Shown here: one piece after another, positions 10,880 through 20,383 of the stretch | Layout of the letters: the number at the start of each line of letters is the position of its first letter | Numbering within the stretch: the stretch's first letter is position 1 | Assembly (NCBI GenBank): GCA_020073185.1 | Contig: JAIQFT010000012.1 | Span: forward strand, 30,638 to 94,637 | Reading direction: 5' to 3' | Source of the DNA: Terriglobia bacterium | GTDB lineage: Bacteria > Acidobacteriota > Terriglobia > Terriglobales > Acidobacteriaceae | DNA length: 64,000 bases | The notes under the pieces: model-generated | What the model was told of the DNA's origin: nothing | The model's database searches: none | Seen by the model: only the letters and a program-made list of their open reading frames with translations | Program-made: the position numbers and the translations under genes

Positions 10880-12199
10880 TTGATCGCCCGTTACACGCGC
10901 CCGGAGATGGGCCGCATCTGGAGCGAAGAAAACAGGTTCCGCCAATGGCTGGCGGTGGAGCTTGCGGCCACCGAAACGCTGGCGGAGGCGGGCCTGGTCC
11001 CAGGGCAGGCGGCGCAGGCCATCCGCCAGAAGGCGGATTTCGACCTGGGACGAATCCACCAGATCGAAACCGAGGTCAAACACGACGTCATCGCGTTCAC
11101 CACTGCGGTCGCGGAAAAGATCGGTCCGGAATCGCGCTGGCTGCACTTCGGGCTGACTTCGAACGATGTCGTGGACACGGCGCAGGCGCTGCAGGTCAAG
11201 GCGGCGTCGGAGATCATTCGTGAAGACTTGCAGCGGCTGCGCGATGTGCTGCGGCGGCGCGCCTTCGAGTTCAAGCACACGCCCATGGTGGGCCGAACCC
11301 ACGGCATGCACGCCGAGCCCATCACCTTCGGCCTGAAGCTGGCGAACTGGTACGCCGAGATTGTGCGCGGCCGGGCGCGCTTCGAACGCGCCGCCGAGGA
11401 GATGAGGGTCGGGAAGTTTTCCGGGGCGGTGGGCACGTTTGCGCACCTGGACCCCGAACTGGAAGAGAAAATCTGTGCCCGCCTGGGCCTGGGGGCGGCC
11501 CCGATCTCGTCGCAAGTGATCCAGCGCGACCGCCACGCCAATTATCTGGCGACGCTGGCCGTGATTGCGTCGTCGCTGGACAAGATCGCGGTGGAGATTC
11601 GCCACCTGCAGCGCACCGAGGTGCGCGAGGCGGAGGAATACTTCAGCGCCAAGCAGAAAGGCTCATCGGCCATGCCCCACAAGCGCAACCCGGTGACTTG
11701 CGAACAGATCAGCGGGTTGGCGCGGGTGGTGAGGTCCAACGCGCAAGCGGCGCTGGAGAACGTGCCCCTGTGGCACGAGCGCGACATTTCCCATTCGTCG
11801 GTGGAGCGCATCATCCTGCCCGATTCCGCCATCCTCGCCGACTATCTGCTGGCGAAGACGGCGAACCTGATCGACACGCTGGTGGTTTATCCGGAGCGCA
11901 TGAAGCGGAACCTGGAGAGCACCGGCGGGCTGGTGTTCAGCGGACAACTCCTGCTCGACCTGGTGGAAAGCGGCACGCTGACTCGCGAGGACGCCTACCG
12001 CATCGTGCAGCGCAACGCCATGCAGGCGTGGCAGAACGGCGAGAACTTCCGCGCGCTCATCGAAGCGGACCCGGAGATCGCGTCGCGGATTTCGCGCGAG
12101 CAGATCGAGCGCGCCTTCGACCTCCAGCGGCAGTTGCGCAATGTGGACAAGATTTTTGCGCGCGTGTTTGAAGAAAGAGAAGTCAGAAGTAAGAACTAA
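10880..12199 (+). CDS. purB: Adenylosuccinate lyase PurB
   Basis: A 439-residue purine biosynthesis enzyme that cleaves SAICAR and adenylosuccinate, releasing fumarate. The fumarase-superfamily signature [10 protein letters not shown] is present, along with [14 protein letters not shown] and [10 protein letters not shown], which supply catalytic residues. The start is a TTG preceded by ACAGGAGGCTGC, a strong ribosome binding site; translation then reads (M)[13 protein letters not shown]. The final seven codons are made from the same AGAAGT repeat units as the following intergenic array, so the repeat has shaped the C-terminus. Confidence 0.95.
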   Translation: MIARYTRPEMGRIWSEENRFRQWLAVELAATETLAEAGLVPGQAAQAIRQKADFDLGRIHQIETEVKHDVIAFTTAVAEKIGPESRWLHFGLTSNDVVDTAQALQVKAASEIIREDLQRLRDVLRRRAFEFKHTPMVGRTHGMHAEPITFGLKLANWYAEIVRGRARFERAAEEMRVGKFSGAVGTFAHLDPELEEKICARLGLGAAPISSQVIQRDRHANYLATLAVIASSLDKIAVEIRHLQRTEVREAEEYFSAKQKGSSAMPHKRNPVTCEQISGLARVVRSNAQAALENVPLWHERDISHSSVERIILPDSAILADYLLAKTANLIDTLVVYPERMKRNLESTGGLVFSGQLLLDLVESGTLTREDAYRIVQRNAMQAWQNGENFRALIEADPEIASRISREQIERAFDLQRQLRNVDKIFARVFEEREVRSKN

Positions 12200-12260
12200 G
12201 AAGTCAGAAGTCAAGAAATTAGGAGTCAAGAGGTAATCAGGAAGCGTGCTGCGGCTTCTT
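12176..12260. repeat. Hairpin-forming AGAAGTC short-repeat array between convergent genes
   Basis: The left arm is about 60 bp of degenerate AGAAGTC/AGAAGTA units; a shorter right arm contains the complement (GCTTCTTACCTCTGACTT) and runs on past 12260. It separates purB (+) from the GNAT gene (-), and both stop codons lie inside the arms, so it probably serves as a bidirectional terminator. Confidence 0.75.
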
Positions 12261-12843
12261 ACCTCTGACTTGTTCCCCTCCACTCCTTGCGCAAAATCGC
12301 ATATATCTTCGCGTCACGCGGGCGGCCATGCAGGAAGATGTTCTGGCGCAGCACGCCTTCCAATTTCATTCCCACCTTTTCCATCACCCGCCAGGAACCG
12401 GTGTTCTCGACATCGCAGCGCGCCTCGATGCGATTCAAGCCCAGAGTGTTGAACCCGTAGGCGAGCATCGCGCCGACGGCTTCCGTCATTAGCCCTTGTC
12501 CCCAATACTTGCGCCCCACCGCGTAACCGATCTCGGCGCGCGCGTGTTGCGCCTGGACTTCGAACATCCCGCACGTGCCGATCACGACCTTATCCGCCAG
12601 GTGCTCCATGCCCCAGGCCGGAGGCAGGCCTTCGGCATAGCCCTTCAACGTGCGCTGCAGAAATTCGCGGGTGTCGTCCAGCGTGCGGTGGGGCTCCCAG
12701 AACACGTACGTTGTAACCTGGGGATCGGAGGCGTAGGCGAAGATGTCATCTGCATCTTCCCAGCGCAGCCGGCGCAACCCCAGCCGAGGCGTGCTCAGGT
12801 CGGGAAAGTTGTGGATTGTCTGTTGCAGCGCGGCCGCGTCCAT
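12259..12843 (-). CDS. GNAT family N-acetyltransferase (RimJ/RimL-like)
   Basis: A 194-residue cytoplasmic acetyltransferase. The RimJ-like opening TPRLGLRRLRWEDADDIFAYASDP is present. The acetyl-CoA-binding region is IGYAVGRKYWGQGLMTEAVGAMLAYGF, followed by NRIEARCDVENTGSWRVMEKVGMKLEGVLRQN, all characteristic of the family acting on N-terminal amines of proteins such as ribosomal proteins. The real acceptor cannot be read from sequence. The last codons come from the right arm of the repeat array. Confidence 0.87.
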   Translation of the reverse strand: MDAAALQQTIHNFPDLSTPRLGLRRLRWEDADDIFAYASDPQVTTYVFWEPHRTLDDTREFLQRTLKGYAEGLPPAWGMEHLADKVVIGTCGMFEVQAQHARAEIGYAVGRKYWGQGLMTEAVGAMLAYGFNTLGLNRIEARCDVENTGSWRVMEKVGMKLEGVLRQNIFLHGRPRDAKIYAILRKEWRGTSQR

Positions 12844-12897
12844 AGGCGCAGCTTAGCACGCCTGTTTTCAGTACTTCAGTACCTCAGCGGAGGGTGC

Positions 12898-12928
12898 CCC
12901 ACATCTGCCCGCAGTTGGCAGATGTGGG
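12898..12928. repeat. Perfect 12-bp intergenic hairpin (CCCACATCTGCC)
   Basis: CCCACATCTGCC and GGCAGATGTGGG flank a 7-base loop CGCAGTT. It lies 5 bp after the ychF stop on the minus strand. There is no T-run, so it may be an RNA 3'-end stabiliser or a dispersed REP-like unit rather than a classical terminator. Confidence 0.7.
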
Positions 12929-12933
12929 AAGCG

Positions 12934-14043
12934 CTAACCGCTGTGACGGATGTGCATCACGTCGCCATCCTTGACGACGTACTCCTTGCCCTCCAGCCGC
13001 AGCGTGCCGCGCGCGCGGGCATTGGCTTCGGAGCCGGCCTCCAGAAGCTGGTCCCAGTGCATGACCTCGGCGCGGATAAAGTGGTGCTCCAGGTCGGTGT
13101 GGATCACGCCGGCGGCATGGACTGCTTTCGTGCCGTTCTCGATCGTCCAGGCGCGGCATTCGTCTTCGCCGACGGTGAAAAAGGAAATCAAGCCGAGCAA
13201 CTCGTAGGTTTTGCGGATCAAGCGCGTGAGGCCGCTCTCGCTCATGCCATAGCTGGCGAGGAACTCGGCGGCATCGGCGTCGCTCATCTCGGCGAGCTCC
13301 GCTTCCACCTTGCCGCAGATCGCGCTCGCGCCCGTGCTGCGGCGGGCGATCACATCCTGCAGGCTGAATTTGCCGACGGCCTGCTCCAGTTCGCGGCCAA
13401 GGTCCACGCTCTCCCCGATGTTGAGCACGTGCAGGATGGGCTTCTCGCTGAGAAACATAAAGCCGCGCACACGCTTCTTATCCTCGGGAGTCATTTCCAA
13501 CTCGCGTAGCGGGCGCTCCTGCTCGAGGAAGGCCTGGCAGTGCTGGAGGAGATCGAATTCTTTTTCCAGGTCGGGCGTTTTCTGCTTTTTCAAGTCCTTC
13601 TGCAGGCGCTCCAGGCGCTTCTCCATCTGGCCGAGATCGTTGACCATGAGGTCGAAATCCACGTTCTGGATGTCGCGCAGCGGGTTGATTTCTCCGACGT
13701 GCGGGATGGCGGGATCCTCGAAGGCGCGAACCACGTGCGCGATGGCGTCCACCTGGCGAATGTTGGCGACGATGGCGTCGCTCAGCCCGGCGCCGGCCTT
13801 GGCTTCGGCTTTGGACGCGTGCGTCGGCATGGCGGCCACGTCCACGTACTCCACCGAGGCGTGCACCAGCTTGCGCGGGTTGTAAAGTGCGGCGAGCCGG
13901 TCGAGGCGGTCGTCCGGCACCTTGGCCACGCCGACGTGCGCCTCACGTGGGTTGATGTGGGCAGGCGTGAGCGGCGCCTTGGTCAGGATCTTGAACAACG
14001 ACGTTTTGCCTACCTGCGGCAGGCCGATGATGCCAGTCTTCAT
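12934..14043 (-). CDS. ychF: Redox-regulated P-loop ATPase YchF (Obg family)
   Basis: A 369-residue ribosome-associated nucleotidase. The N-terminal G domain has a P-loop GLPQVGKTS; YchF usually has GLPNVGKST. A helical coiled insertion (about 125-190) follows. The C-terminal TGS domain is recognisable (LISFFTVGEDECRAWTIE, TDLEHHFIRAEV, RLEGKEYVVKDGDVMHIRH). Length matches the family. The lineage-specific P-loop variant Q-V-G-K-T-S is the only oddity. Confidence 0.93.
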   Translation of the reverse strand: MKTGIIGLPQVGKTSLFKILTKAPLTPAHINPREAHVGVAKVPDDRLDRLAALYNPRKLVHASVEYVDVAAMPTHASKAEAKAGAGLSDAIVANIRQVDAIAHVVRAFEDPAIPHVGEINPLRDIQNVDFDLMVNDLGQMEKRLERLQKDLKKQKTPDLEKEFDLLQHCQAFLEQERPLRELEMTPEDKKRVRGFMFLSEKPILHVLNIGESVDLGRELEQAVGKFSLQDVIARRSTGASAICGKVEAELAEMSDADAAEFLASYGMSESGLTRLIRKTYELLGLISFFTVGEDECRAWTIENGTKAVHAAGVIHTDLEHHFIRAEVMHWDQLLEAGSEANARARGTLRLEGKEYVVKDGDVMHIRHSG

Positions 14044-14145
14044 AAAGCAGCAGTTAGTAGCTCGGAGTTGGTAGTTAGCGGAGCCGCCCGACTACGCGAA
14101 CCGCTTCCCACCACAAAACTAATGATGATAACAAGTGCGCGGAAT

Positions 14146-14670
14146 TTAGGGGCGGCTGGAGAGGGAGTGCGCGTGCACGGCGTTCATTACGGGAATCGCC
14201 CAGGTCCGCGCAATGACGTAAAGAGTTGTCAGGCCGAGCAGAAGCACGATGACCTCCAGGCTGGTGGACCACTGATGCAGGTGGTTGAAGGCGACGCGGC
14301 GCGGATCGGCGGCGGGGATTTTGTCGATCTCGCCCATCTCCGCCCGTAAGGCCGCCATTTTCGGGCTGACTCCTATCTGCGAAATGAGCGTGATGACCAC
14401 CATGCCGAAAACCAGCAGGTCCGGGGCGACGCTGGCCTTCACGCTGCCTGAGGTGCGATAGGCCTCGAAGGTAGAGCAGATCAGGAACACGCCACCGCAG
14501 ACCACGCCCATCCAGTGCAACGAGCCGAGGGTGCGGGTGACTACCAGCCCGGAGAGATGGCGCGTCGGCAAGATGCTGAACAGCGCGGGCGCGACCACGA
14601 AGGAGAAGAAGATGATCCCGCCTACCCAGATCGCCATGGAGAGCAGCATGAAAAAGCGCAGCACGGACAT
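14146..14670 (-). CDS. DUF4149-type four-helix membrane protein
   Basis: About 174 residues with four predicted membrane helices (near 1-30, 48-68, 80-100, 145-165). The opening MSVLRFFMLLSMAIWVGGIIFFSFVVAP matches the uncharacterised DUF4149/TMEM205-like group. Function is unknown. The ATG at 14670 was chosen; an in-frame GTG lies seven codons upstream, and neither has a clear ribosome binding site. It lies between ychF and moxR on the same strand. Confidence 0.7.
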   Translation of the reverse strand: MSVLRFFMLLSMAIWVGGIIFFSFVVAPALFSILPTRHLSGLVVTRTLGSLHWMGVVCGGVFLICSTFEAYRTSGSVKASVAPDLLVFGMVVITLISQIGVSPKMAALRAEMGEIDKIPAADPRRVAFNHLHQWSTSLEVIVLLLGLTTLYVIARTWAIPVMNAVHAHSLSSRP

Positions 14671-14693
14671 ACGCAGGATTCGATGCACCACTC

Positions 14694-14740
14694 GGAAATA
14701 CGTTCTTACTTCTTAATTCGGACTTCTTACTTTTGACTTC
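14694..14740. repeat. Short-repeat array of TTCTTACTTCT units
   Basis: Degenerate units such as TTCTTACTTC, GGACTTCTTAC and TTTTGACTTC fill nearly the whole spacer between moxR and the DUF4149 gene. They are the complement of the AGAAGT arrays found at 12176 and 48866. Confidence 0.7.
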
Positions 14741-14743
14741 GGT

Positions 14744-15703
14744 TCACACCGGCACCGGCGCGCTCTCCACGATCTCGCGCAGGATTTCCTCTCCCTGCTG
14801 CGACTTCTTCAGGGTCGAGGAGTAGCGCCCGCTGACCACCACGCGGTGGGCAAACACGTGCACCGCCAGCGCCTTGAAGTCGTCCGGGGTGGCGAAGGTG
14901 CGGCCATCGAGAAACGCCAGCCCCTGCGCCGCGCGGTAGAGCATGATGCCGCCGCGCGGAGAGACTCCCAGAGACAGATAAGCCGACTCGCGCGTGCGGT
15001 TGACAATCGCCATCGTGTATTCCACCAGTGCGTCGTCCACGCGCACGCGGGTGACTTCATCTTGAATGCCAATCACGTCGGCGGCGGTGAGCACCGGACG
15101 CACCGTGTCCAGTTGCGCCGCGCCCGCCTCCGAGCGCAGGATTTCGCGCTCGCTGACGCCGGTGGGATAGCCCATGTGCACCCGCATCAGGAAACGGTCC
15201 ATCTGCGATTCCGGCAGCGGATAGGTGCCATGGTGCTCGACTGGGTTCTGCGTGGCCATGACCAGAAAAGGCTGCGGCAGGGAATATGAGTGGCCGTCCA
15301 CGGTGACGTGGGATTCGTTCATCGCCTCCAGCAGGGACGACTGCGTCTTCGGCGTGGTGCGGTTAATCTCGTCGGCCAGCAGCACGTTGGTGAACACCGG
15401 GCCGCGCTTGAACTCGAAGCGCTGCTCGACGGCGGAGTACATGGAGATGCCGAGCACGTCACTGGGCAGCATGTCGCTGGTGAACTGGATGCGCTGGAAG
15501 CTGCAGTCCAGGGCGCGCGCCAGCGCCTGCGCCAGCGTGGTCTTGCCGACCCCGGGAACGCCCTCGATCAGCAGGTGGCCGCCCGCAAACAGTGTGACCA
15601 GCGCCAGGCGGATGACTTCGTCCTGCCCGCGAATGATGGTGCGCAACGCCGCCCGCAAAGCGGCCGCCCGGCTGGCCGTTCCCTGCATCGCTTGAGGAGA
15701 CAT
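14744..15703 (-). CDS. MoxR family AAA+ ATPase
   Basis: A 319-residue chaperone-type ATPase. Walker A GVPGVGKT is at 48-55, Walker B is NVLLADEINRTTPKTQSSLLEAM, sensor region is FLVMATQNPVEHHGTYPLPESQMDRF, and the helical lid GVSPRGGIMLYRAAQ is typical. MoxR proteins usually act with DUF58 and VWA proteins; none is next to it here. The following minus-strand gene upstream is htpX. Confidence 0.92.
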   Translation of the reverse strand: MSPQAMQGTASRAAALRAALRTIIRGQDEVIRLALVTLFAGGHLLIEGVPGVGKTTLAQALARALDCSFQRIQFTSDMLPSDVLGISMYSAVEQRFEFKRGPVFTNVLLADEINRTTPKTQSSLLEAMNESHVTVDGHSYSLPQPFLVMATQNPVEHHGTYPLPESQMDRFLMRVHMGYPTGVSEREILRSEAGAAQLDTVRPVLTAADVIGIQDEVTRVRVDDALVEYTMAIVNRTRESAYLSLGVSPRGGIMLYRAAQGLAFLDGRTFATPDDFKALAVHVFAHRVVVSGRYSSTLKKSQQGEEILREIVESAPVPV

Positions 15704-15724
15704 TGACAGCGATTGTAAACCAGA

Positions 15725-15872
15725 ATAGCTCTTAGCTCTTAGCTGTTAGCCGTTAGCTTTAAGACAATAAAATTCAGCGTCGAAAGGCACAGGGCGCACT
15801 TACATCACCCACTTCAAGAATCTCAAGAGCTAACGGCCAGAAGCCAAAAGCTAAGAGCTAAAAGCAAAGAGC
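15725..15872. repeat. Paired TTAGCTC / GAGCTAA short-repeat arms
   Basis: The left arm (15725-15763) repeats CTTAGCT/GTTAGC units. The right arm (about 15824-15872) repeats the complement (GAGCTAACGG, AAAGCTAAGAGCTAAAAGC). They can fold into one long stem around ~60 bases. The right arm ends 4 bp before the htpX stop codon and the left arm begins 22 bp after the moxR start. Confidence 0.75.
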
Positions 15873-15875
15873 TGC

Positions 15876-16745
15876 TTAGACATCGAACTCCGCCGGGCGC
15901 CCGGTCAGCCGTTCGATGCGCTTGGCGATCGGCGGATGGGTGGAGAACAAGTTGGCCCAGTTCATCCCGCCCATGCCAAGGAACGGCTGCACGATGAACA
16001 GGTGCGCCGTCGAAGGACTCGCCGCCAGCGGCACGCGCCGCGAGTAGGCGTCGAGCTTGCCCAGGGCGCTGGCCAGCGCGTAGGGATTGCCGGTGAGGTG
16101 CGCACCGCTGGCGTCGGCGCCGTATTCGCGCGAGCGCGAGACCGCCATCTGGATCATCAGCGCCGCGATCGGCGCAAGGATCATCATGAACAGCGCGCCC
16201 AGTCCCCCACCGCGGTTGCGTTCGTCGCGGCCGCCGTAGCCGCCGAACATCGCGCCCCACATCGCCATGCGCGCCAGGAACGTGATGGCGCCGGCGATGG
16301 TGGCGGCGATCGAGCTAATCAGGATGTCGCGATTCCGCACGTGCCCCAGTTCGTGTGCCAGGACGCCTTCCATCTCTTCGTCGGTAAGCAGGTTCAGAAT
16401 TCCCTGCGTCACCGCGACCGAAGCATGGTTCGGGTTTCGCCCGGTGGCGAAGGCGTTGGGCGAATCCGAAGGAATTACATAAATCTTCGGCATCGGAATG
16501 CCGACACGCTGCGTCAGGCGCTCGACGATCTGGTACACGCGCGGCAGTTCCTCGCGCGTCGCCGGCTGGGCGCGGTACATGGCCAGCGCCAGCTTGTCGG
16601 AGAAAAAGTAAGAGACAAAGTTCATCACCGCGGCGAAGACCAGCGCCAGGATCATCCCGTTCTGCCCGCCGAAGTACTCGCCGATGAACAGTAGAAAGCC
16701 GGTCAGCAGTCCCAGCAGCAGGGTGGTTTTCAGTGCGTTACCCAT
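15876..16745 (-). CDS. htpX: Zinc metalloprotease HtpX (M48)
   Basis: A 289-residue inner-membrane quality-control protease. Two N-terminal helices (about 5-25 and 30-48) are followed by the zinc site HELGH (131-135) and downstream helices 150-195. The third ligand is the Glu in [28 protein letters not shown] is a further HtpX signature. The start has AGGAAAG upstream. Divergent from the kinase gene. Confidence 0.95.
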   Translation of the reverse strand: MGNALKTTLLLGLLTGFLLFIGEYFGGQNGMILALVFAAVMNFVSYFFSDKLALAMYRAQPATREELPRVYQIVERLTQRVGIPMPKIYVIPSDSPNAFATGRNPNHASVAVTQGILNLLTDEEMEGVLAHELGHVRNRDILISSIAATIAGAITFLARMAMWGAMFGGYGGRDERNRGGGLGALFMMILAPIAALMIQMAVSRSREYGADASGAHLTGNPYALASALGKLDAYSRRVPLAASPSTAHLFIVQPFLGMGGMNWANLFSTHPPIAKRIERLTGRPAEFDV

Positions 16746-16948
16746 AATGTTCTTTCCTACCTAGTTGATGCTACGCCGGCGCGAAGGATTCTCCCTCATT
16801 GGATATACGAAGGAGCGTGCGGCCAGGTTTCCGCCTCCCGCAATGGGGCGAGCCTATTCCCGAATACAGACACCGACTGACTGCCGGAATTGACTTGCGC
16901 GGTTGCCAGACCTACGATTCCGGATGGGTGAGGGGAAGGAGTGCTCCC

Positions 16949-19096
<2,148 letters not shown>

Positions 19097-19130
19097 TGTG
19101 GGTGTAAAAAGAGGAGGAGTTGGCACTCGT

Positions 19131-19175
19131 CTGAACTGAAACCAAAACTGAAACTGAAACTGAAACTGAAACTCT
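19131..19175. repeat. (GAAACT)n hexamer array
   Basis: About six units of CTGAAA/GAAACT, four of them perfect, fill the gap between the convergent kinase and DUF507 genes. The same unit recurs at 43779-43813 and, as TTTCAG, at 43571-43595 and 51101-51130. Confidence 0.85.
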
Positions 19176-19481
19176 CTAAATCCCGAGCTTCTTGACCCCC
19201 TCGAGGTAATACTTGCGGTAGAGGATATCCCACTCCTGGCTGCCCTCCAGGATGGTGCGTTTCTGGGACTCGATCTTGCGGCGGGCTTCCTGGTCGATCT
19301 TTTTCTCCTGTGCCAGCAGCTCCTCGAGCAGGCGCCGGACTTCCAGGCGGACAGCGTTCTTTTCCTCGATGAACTCCACGTTTTCCATGCCCGCCAGGGC
19401 TTCGGCGACGGCGCGCGCCAGCACGTTTATCTTGTCGCGGCTTAGCCGATACGGCTCCTCCGACTTGACGTCCACTCGCAC
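19176..19481 (-). CDS. DUF507 family protein (second of a coupled pair)
   Basis: A 101-residue charged helical protein: RLSRDKINVLARAVAEALAG, then a coiled region RLEVRRLLEELLAQEKKIDQEARRKIESQ, ending WDILYRKYYLEGVKKLGI. Function unknown. It is read from a GTG that overlaps the upstream paralogue's TAG stop by one base (TAGTG), so translation is likely coupled. The frame stays open upstream, antisense-like to the other gene's frame, which explains an apparently longer ORF; that extension is not credible. Confidence 0.8.
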   Translation of the reverse strand: MRVDVKSEEPYRLSRDKINVLARAVAEALAGMENVEFIEEKNAVRLEVRRLLEELLAQEKKIDQEARRKIESQKRTILEGSQEWDILYRKYYLEGVKKLGI

Positions 19482-19759
19482 TACAGCACCGCCTTGTACT
19501 TGCGCACCAACTCGTTCTTCACTTTCTTGAACATCTCCTGGTAGTTGGCGCCGGTCTTCTTCATCTCGTCGGAGTAGGTTTCCAGGATGATGCGGACCTC
19601 GTCGTTGATGCGGTCTTCCAGCGTCAGCTCGTCGAGCAGCGCGGCGTGAACGCGCTCGGTGAGGACAGGCAGTTCCTTGGTTTCGATGAACTTGCCCTTG
19701 ATCAGCTTTTTCGAGACCTCGCGGGCCAGGTAGCCCACATATTCTTTCGACAGGTGCAT
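19481..19759 (-). CDS. DUF507 family protein (first of a coupled pair)
   Basis: A 92-residue charged helical protein starting MHLSKEYVGYLAREVSKKLIKGKFIE, with TLEDRINDEVRIILETYSDEM and a basic tail ending KNELVRKYKAVL. It shares the DUF507 pattern (basic N-terminal helix, long acidic/basic helix, aromatic C-terminal part) with the downstream gene and overlaps its start. DUF507 genes occur as tandem pairs in several lineages; their role is not established. Confidence 0.85.
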   Translation of the reverse strand: MHLSKEYVGYLAREVSKKLIKGKFIETKELPVLTERVHAALLDELTLEDRINDEVRIILETYSDEMKKTGANYQEMFKKVKNELVRKYKAVL

Positions 19760-19947
19760 GTGCGCAATAAATCGTGGCGTTGAACAACGAGTTTAACACA
19801 CCGTAGTACGCGTTAACGCGCGACAGGAGCCCTGCTCCCGCCTGCAAAAGCCTCCCGCGTTTGACCCTTTCCGCCTCGCGTAGTAAGGTACGCAGGCACT
19901 CATCTTGATTGGGCGCGGCAAGGGTCCGCCCGCTTCACGGAGCCAAC

Positions 19948-20277
19948 ATGGCAGTACTCGGACCAAACATGGAAGCGCTGGGAATGATCGAAACCAAGGG
20001 CCTGGTCGGGTCCATCGAAGCCGCCGACGCCGCCGTCAAAGCCGCCAATGTGCAACTGGTGCACAAGGAATACATCGGGGCCGGCTTCGTGACGGTGATC
20101 GTGCGCGGTGACGTGGCCAGCGTGAAAGCCGCCACCGACGCCGGAGCTGCCGCGGCGCGCCGAGTGGGCGAGCTGGTGGCGGTGCACGTGATTCCGCGTC
20201 CGCACGGCGACCTGGAAACTTCGTTGCCGATGATCAGCGGCGCCGCCCCGAAGGCGAAGAAGGCGTCGTCCGATTAG
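19948..20277 (+). CDS. Bacterial microcompartment hexameric shell protein (BMC-H)
   Basis: A 109-residue single BMC-domain protein ([61 protein letters not shown] is the core, split here for reading as residues 8-70). ALGMIETKG, the [14 protein letters not shown] strand pair and VIPRPH near the end are hallmarks of EutM/PduA-like shell tiles that form hexamers with a central pore. A basic tail (KAKKASSD) follows. The downstream gene encodes an acylating aldehyde dehydrogenase, a typical encapsulated enzyme. No pentamer (BMC-P) or trimer (BMC-T) shell gene is present in this window. Confidence 0.94.
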   Translation: MAVLGPNMEALGMIETKGLVGSIEAADAAVKAANVQLVHKEYIGAGFVTVIVRGDVASVKAATDAGAAAARRVGELVAVHVIPRPHGDLETSLPMISGAAPKAKKASSD

Positions 20278-20280
20278 TCC

Positions 20281-20378
20281 GATTTCGTAATTTGGTAATT
20301 TTGTGATTTGGTAATTGCGAGCAGCGCCGCGCTCCGTGCCAGAATTACTCAATTACCAAATTACTCAATTACGAAATT
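20281..20378. repeat. AT-rich inverted short-repeat arms between BMC-H and aldehyde dehydrogenase
   Basis: The left arm (20281-20318) repeats TAATTTGG / TGATTTGG units and the right arm (20343-20378) is its approximate complement (AATTACTC, AATTACCAAATTACTC). A ~35-bp imperfect stem with a GC-rich loop is possible. The AT content contrasts strongly with flanking genes. It may uncouple expression of the shell protein from the enzyme. Confidence 0.8.
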
Positions 20379-20383
20379 CTTCC

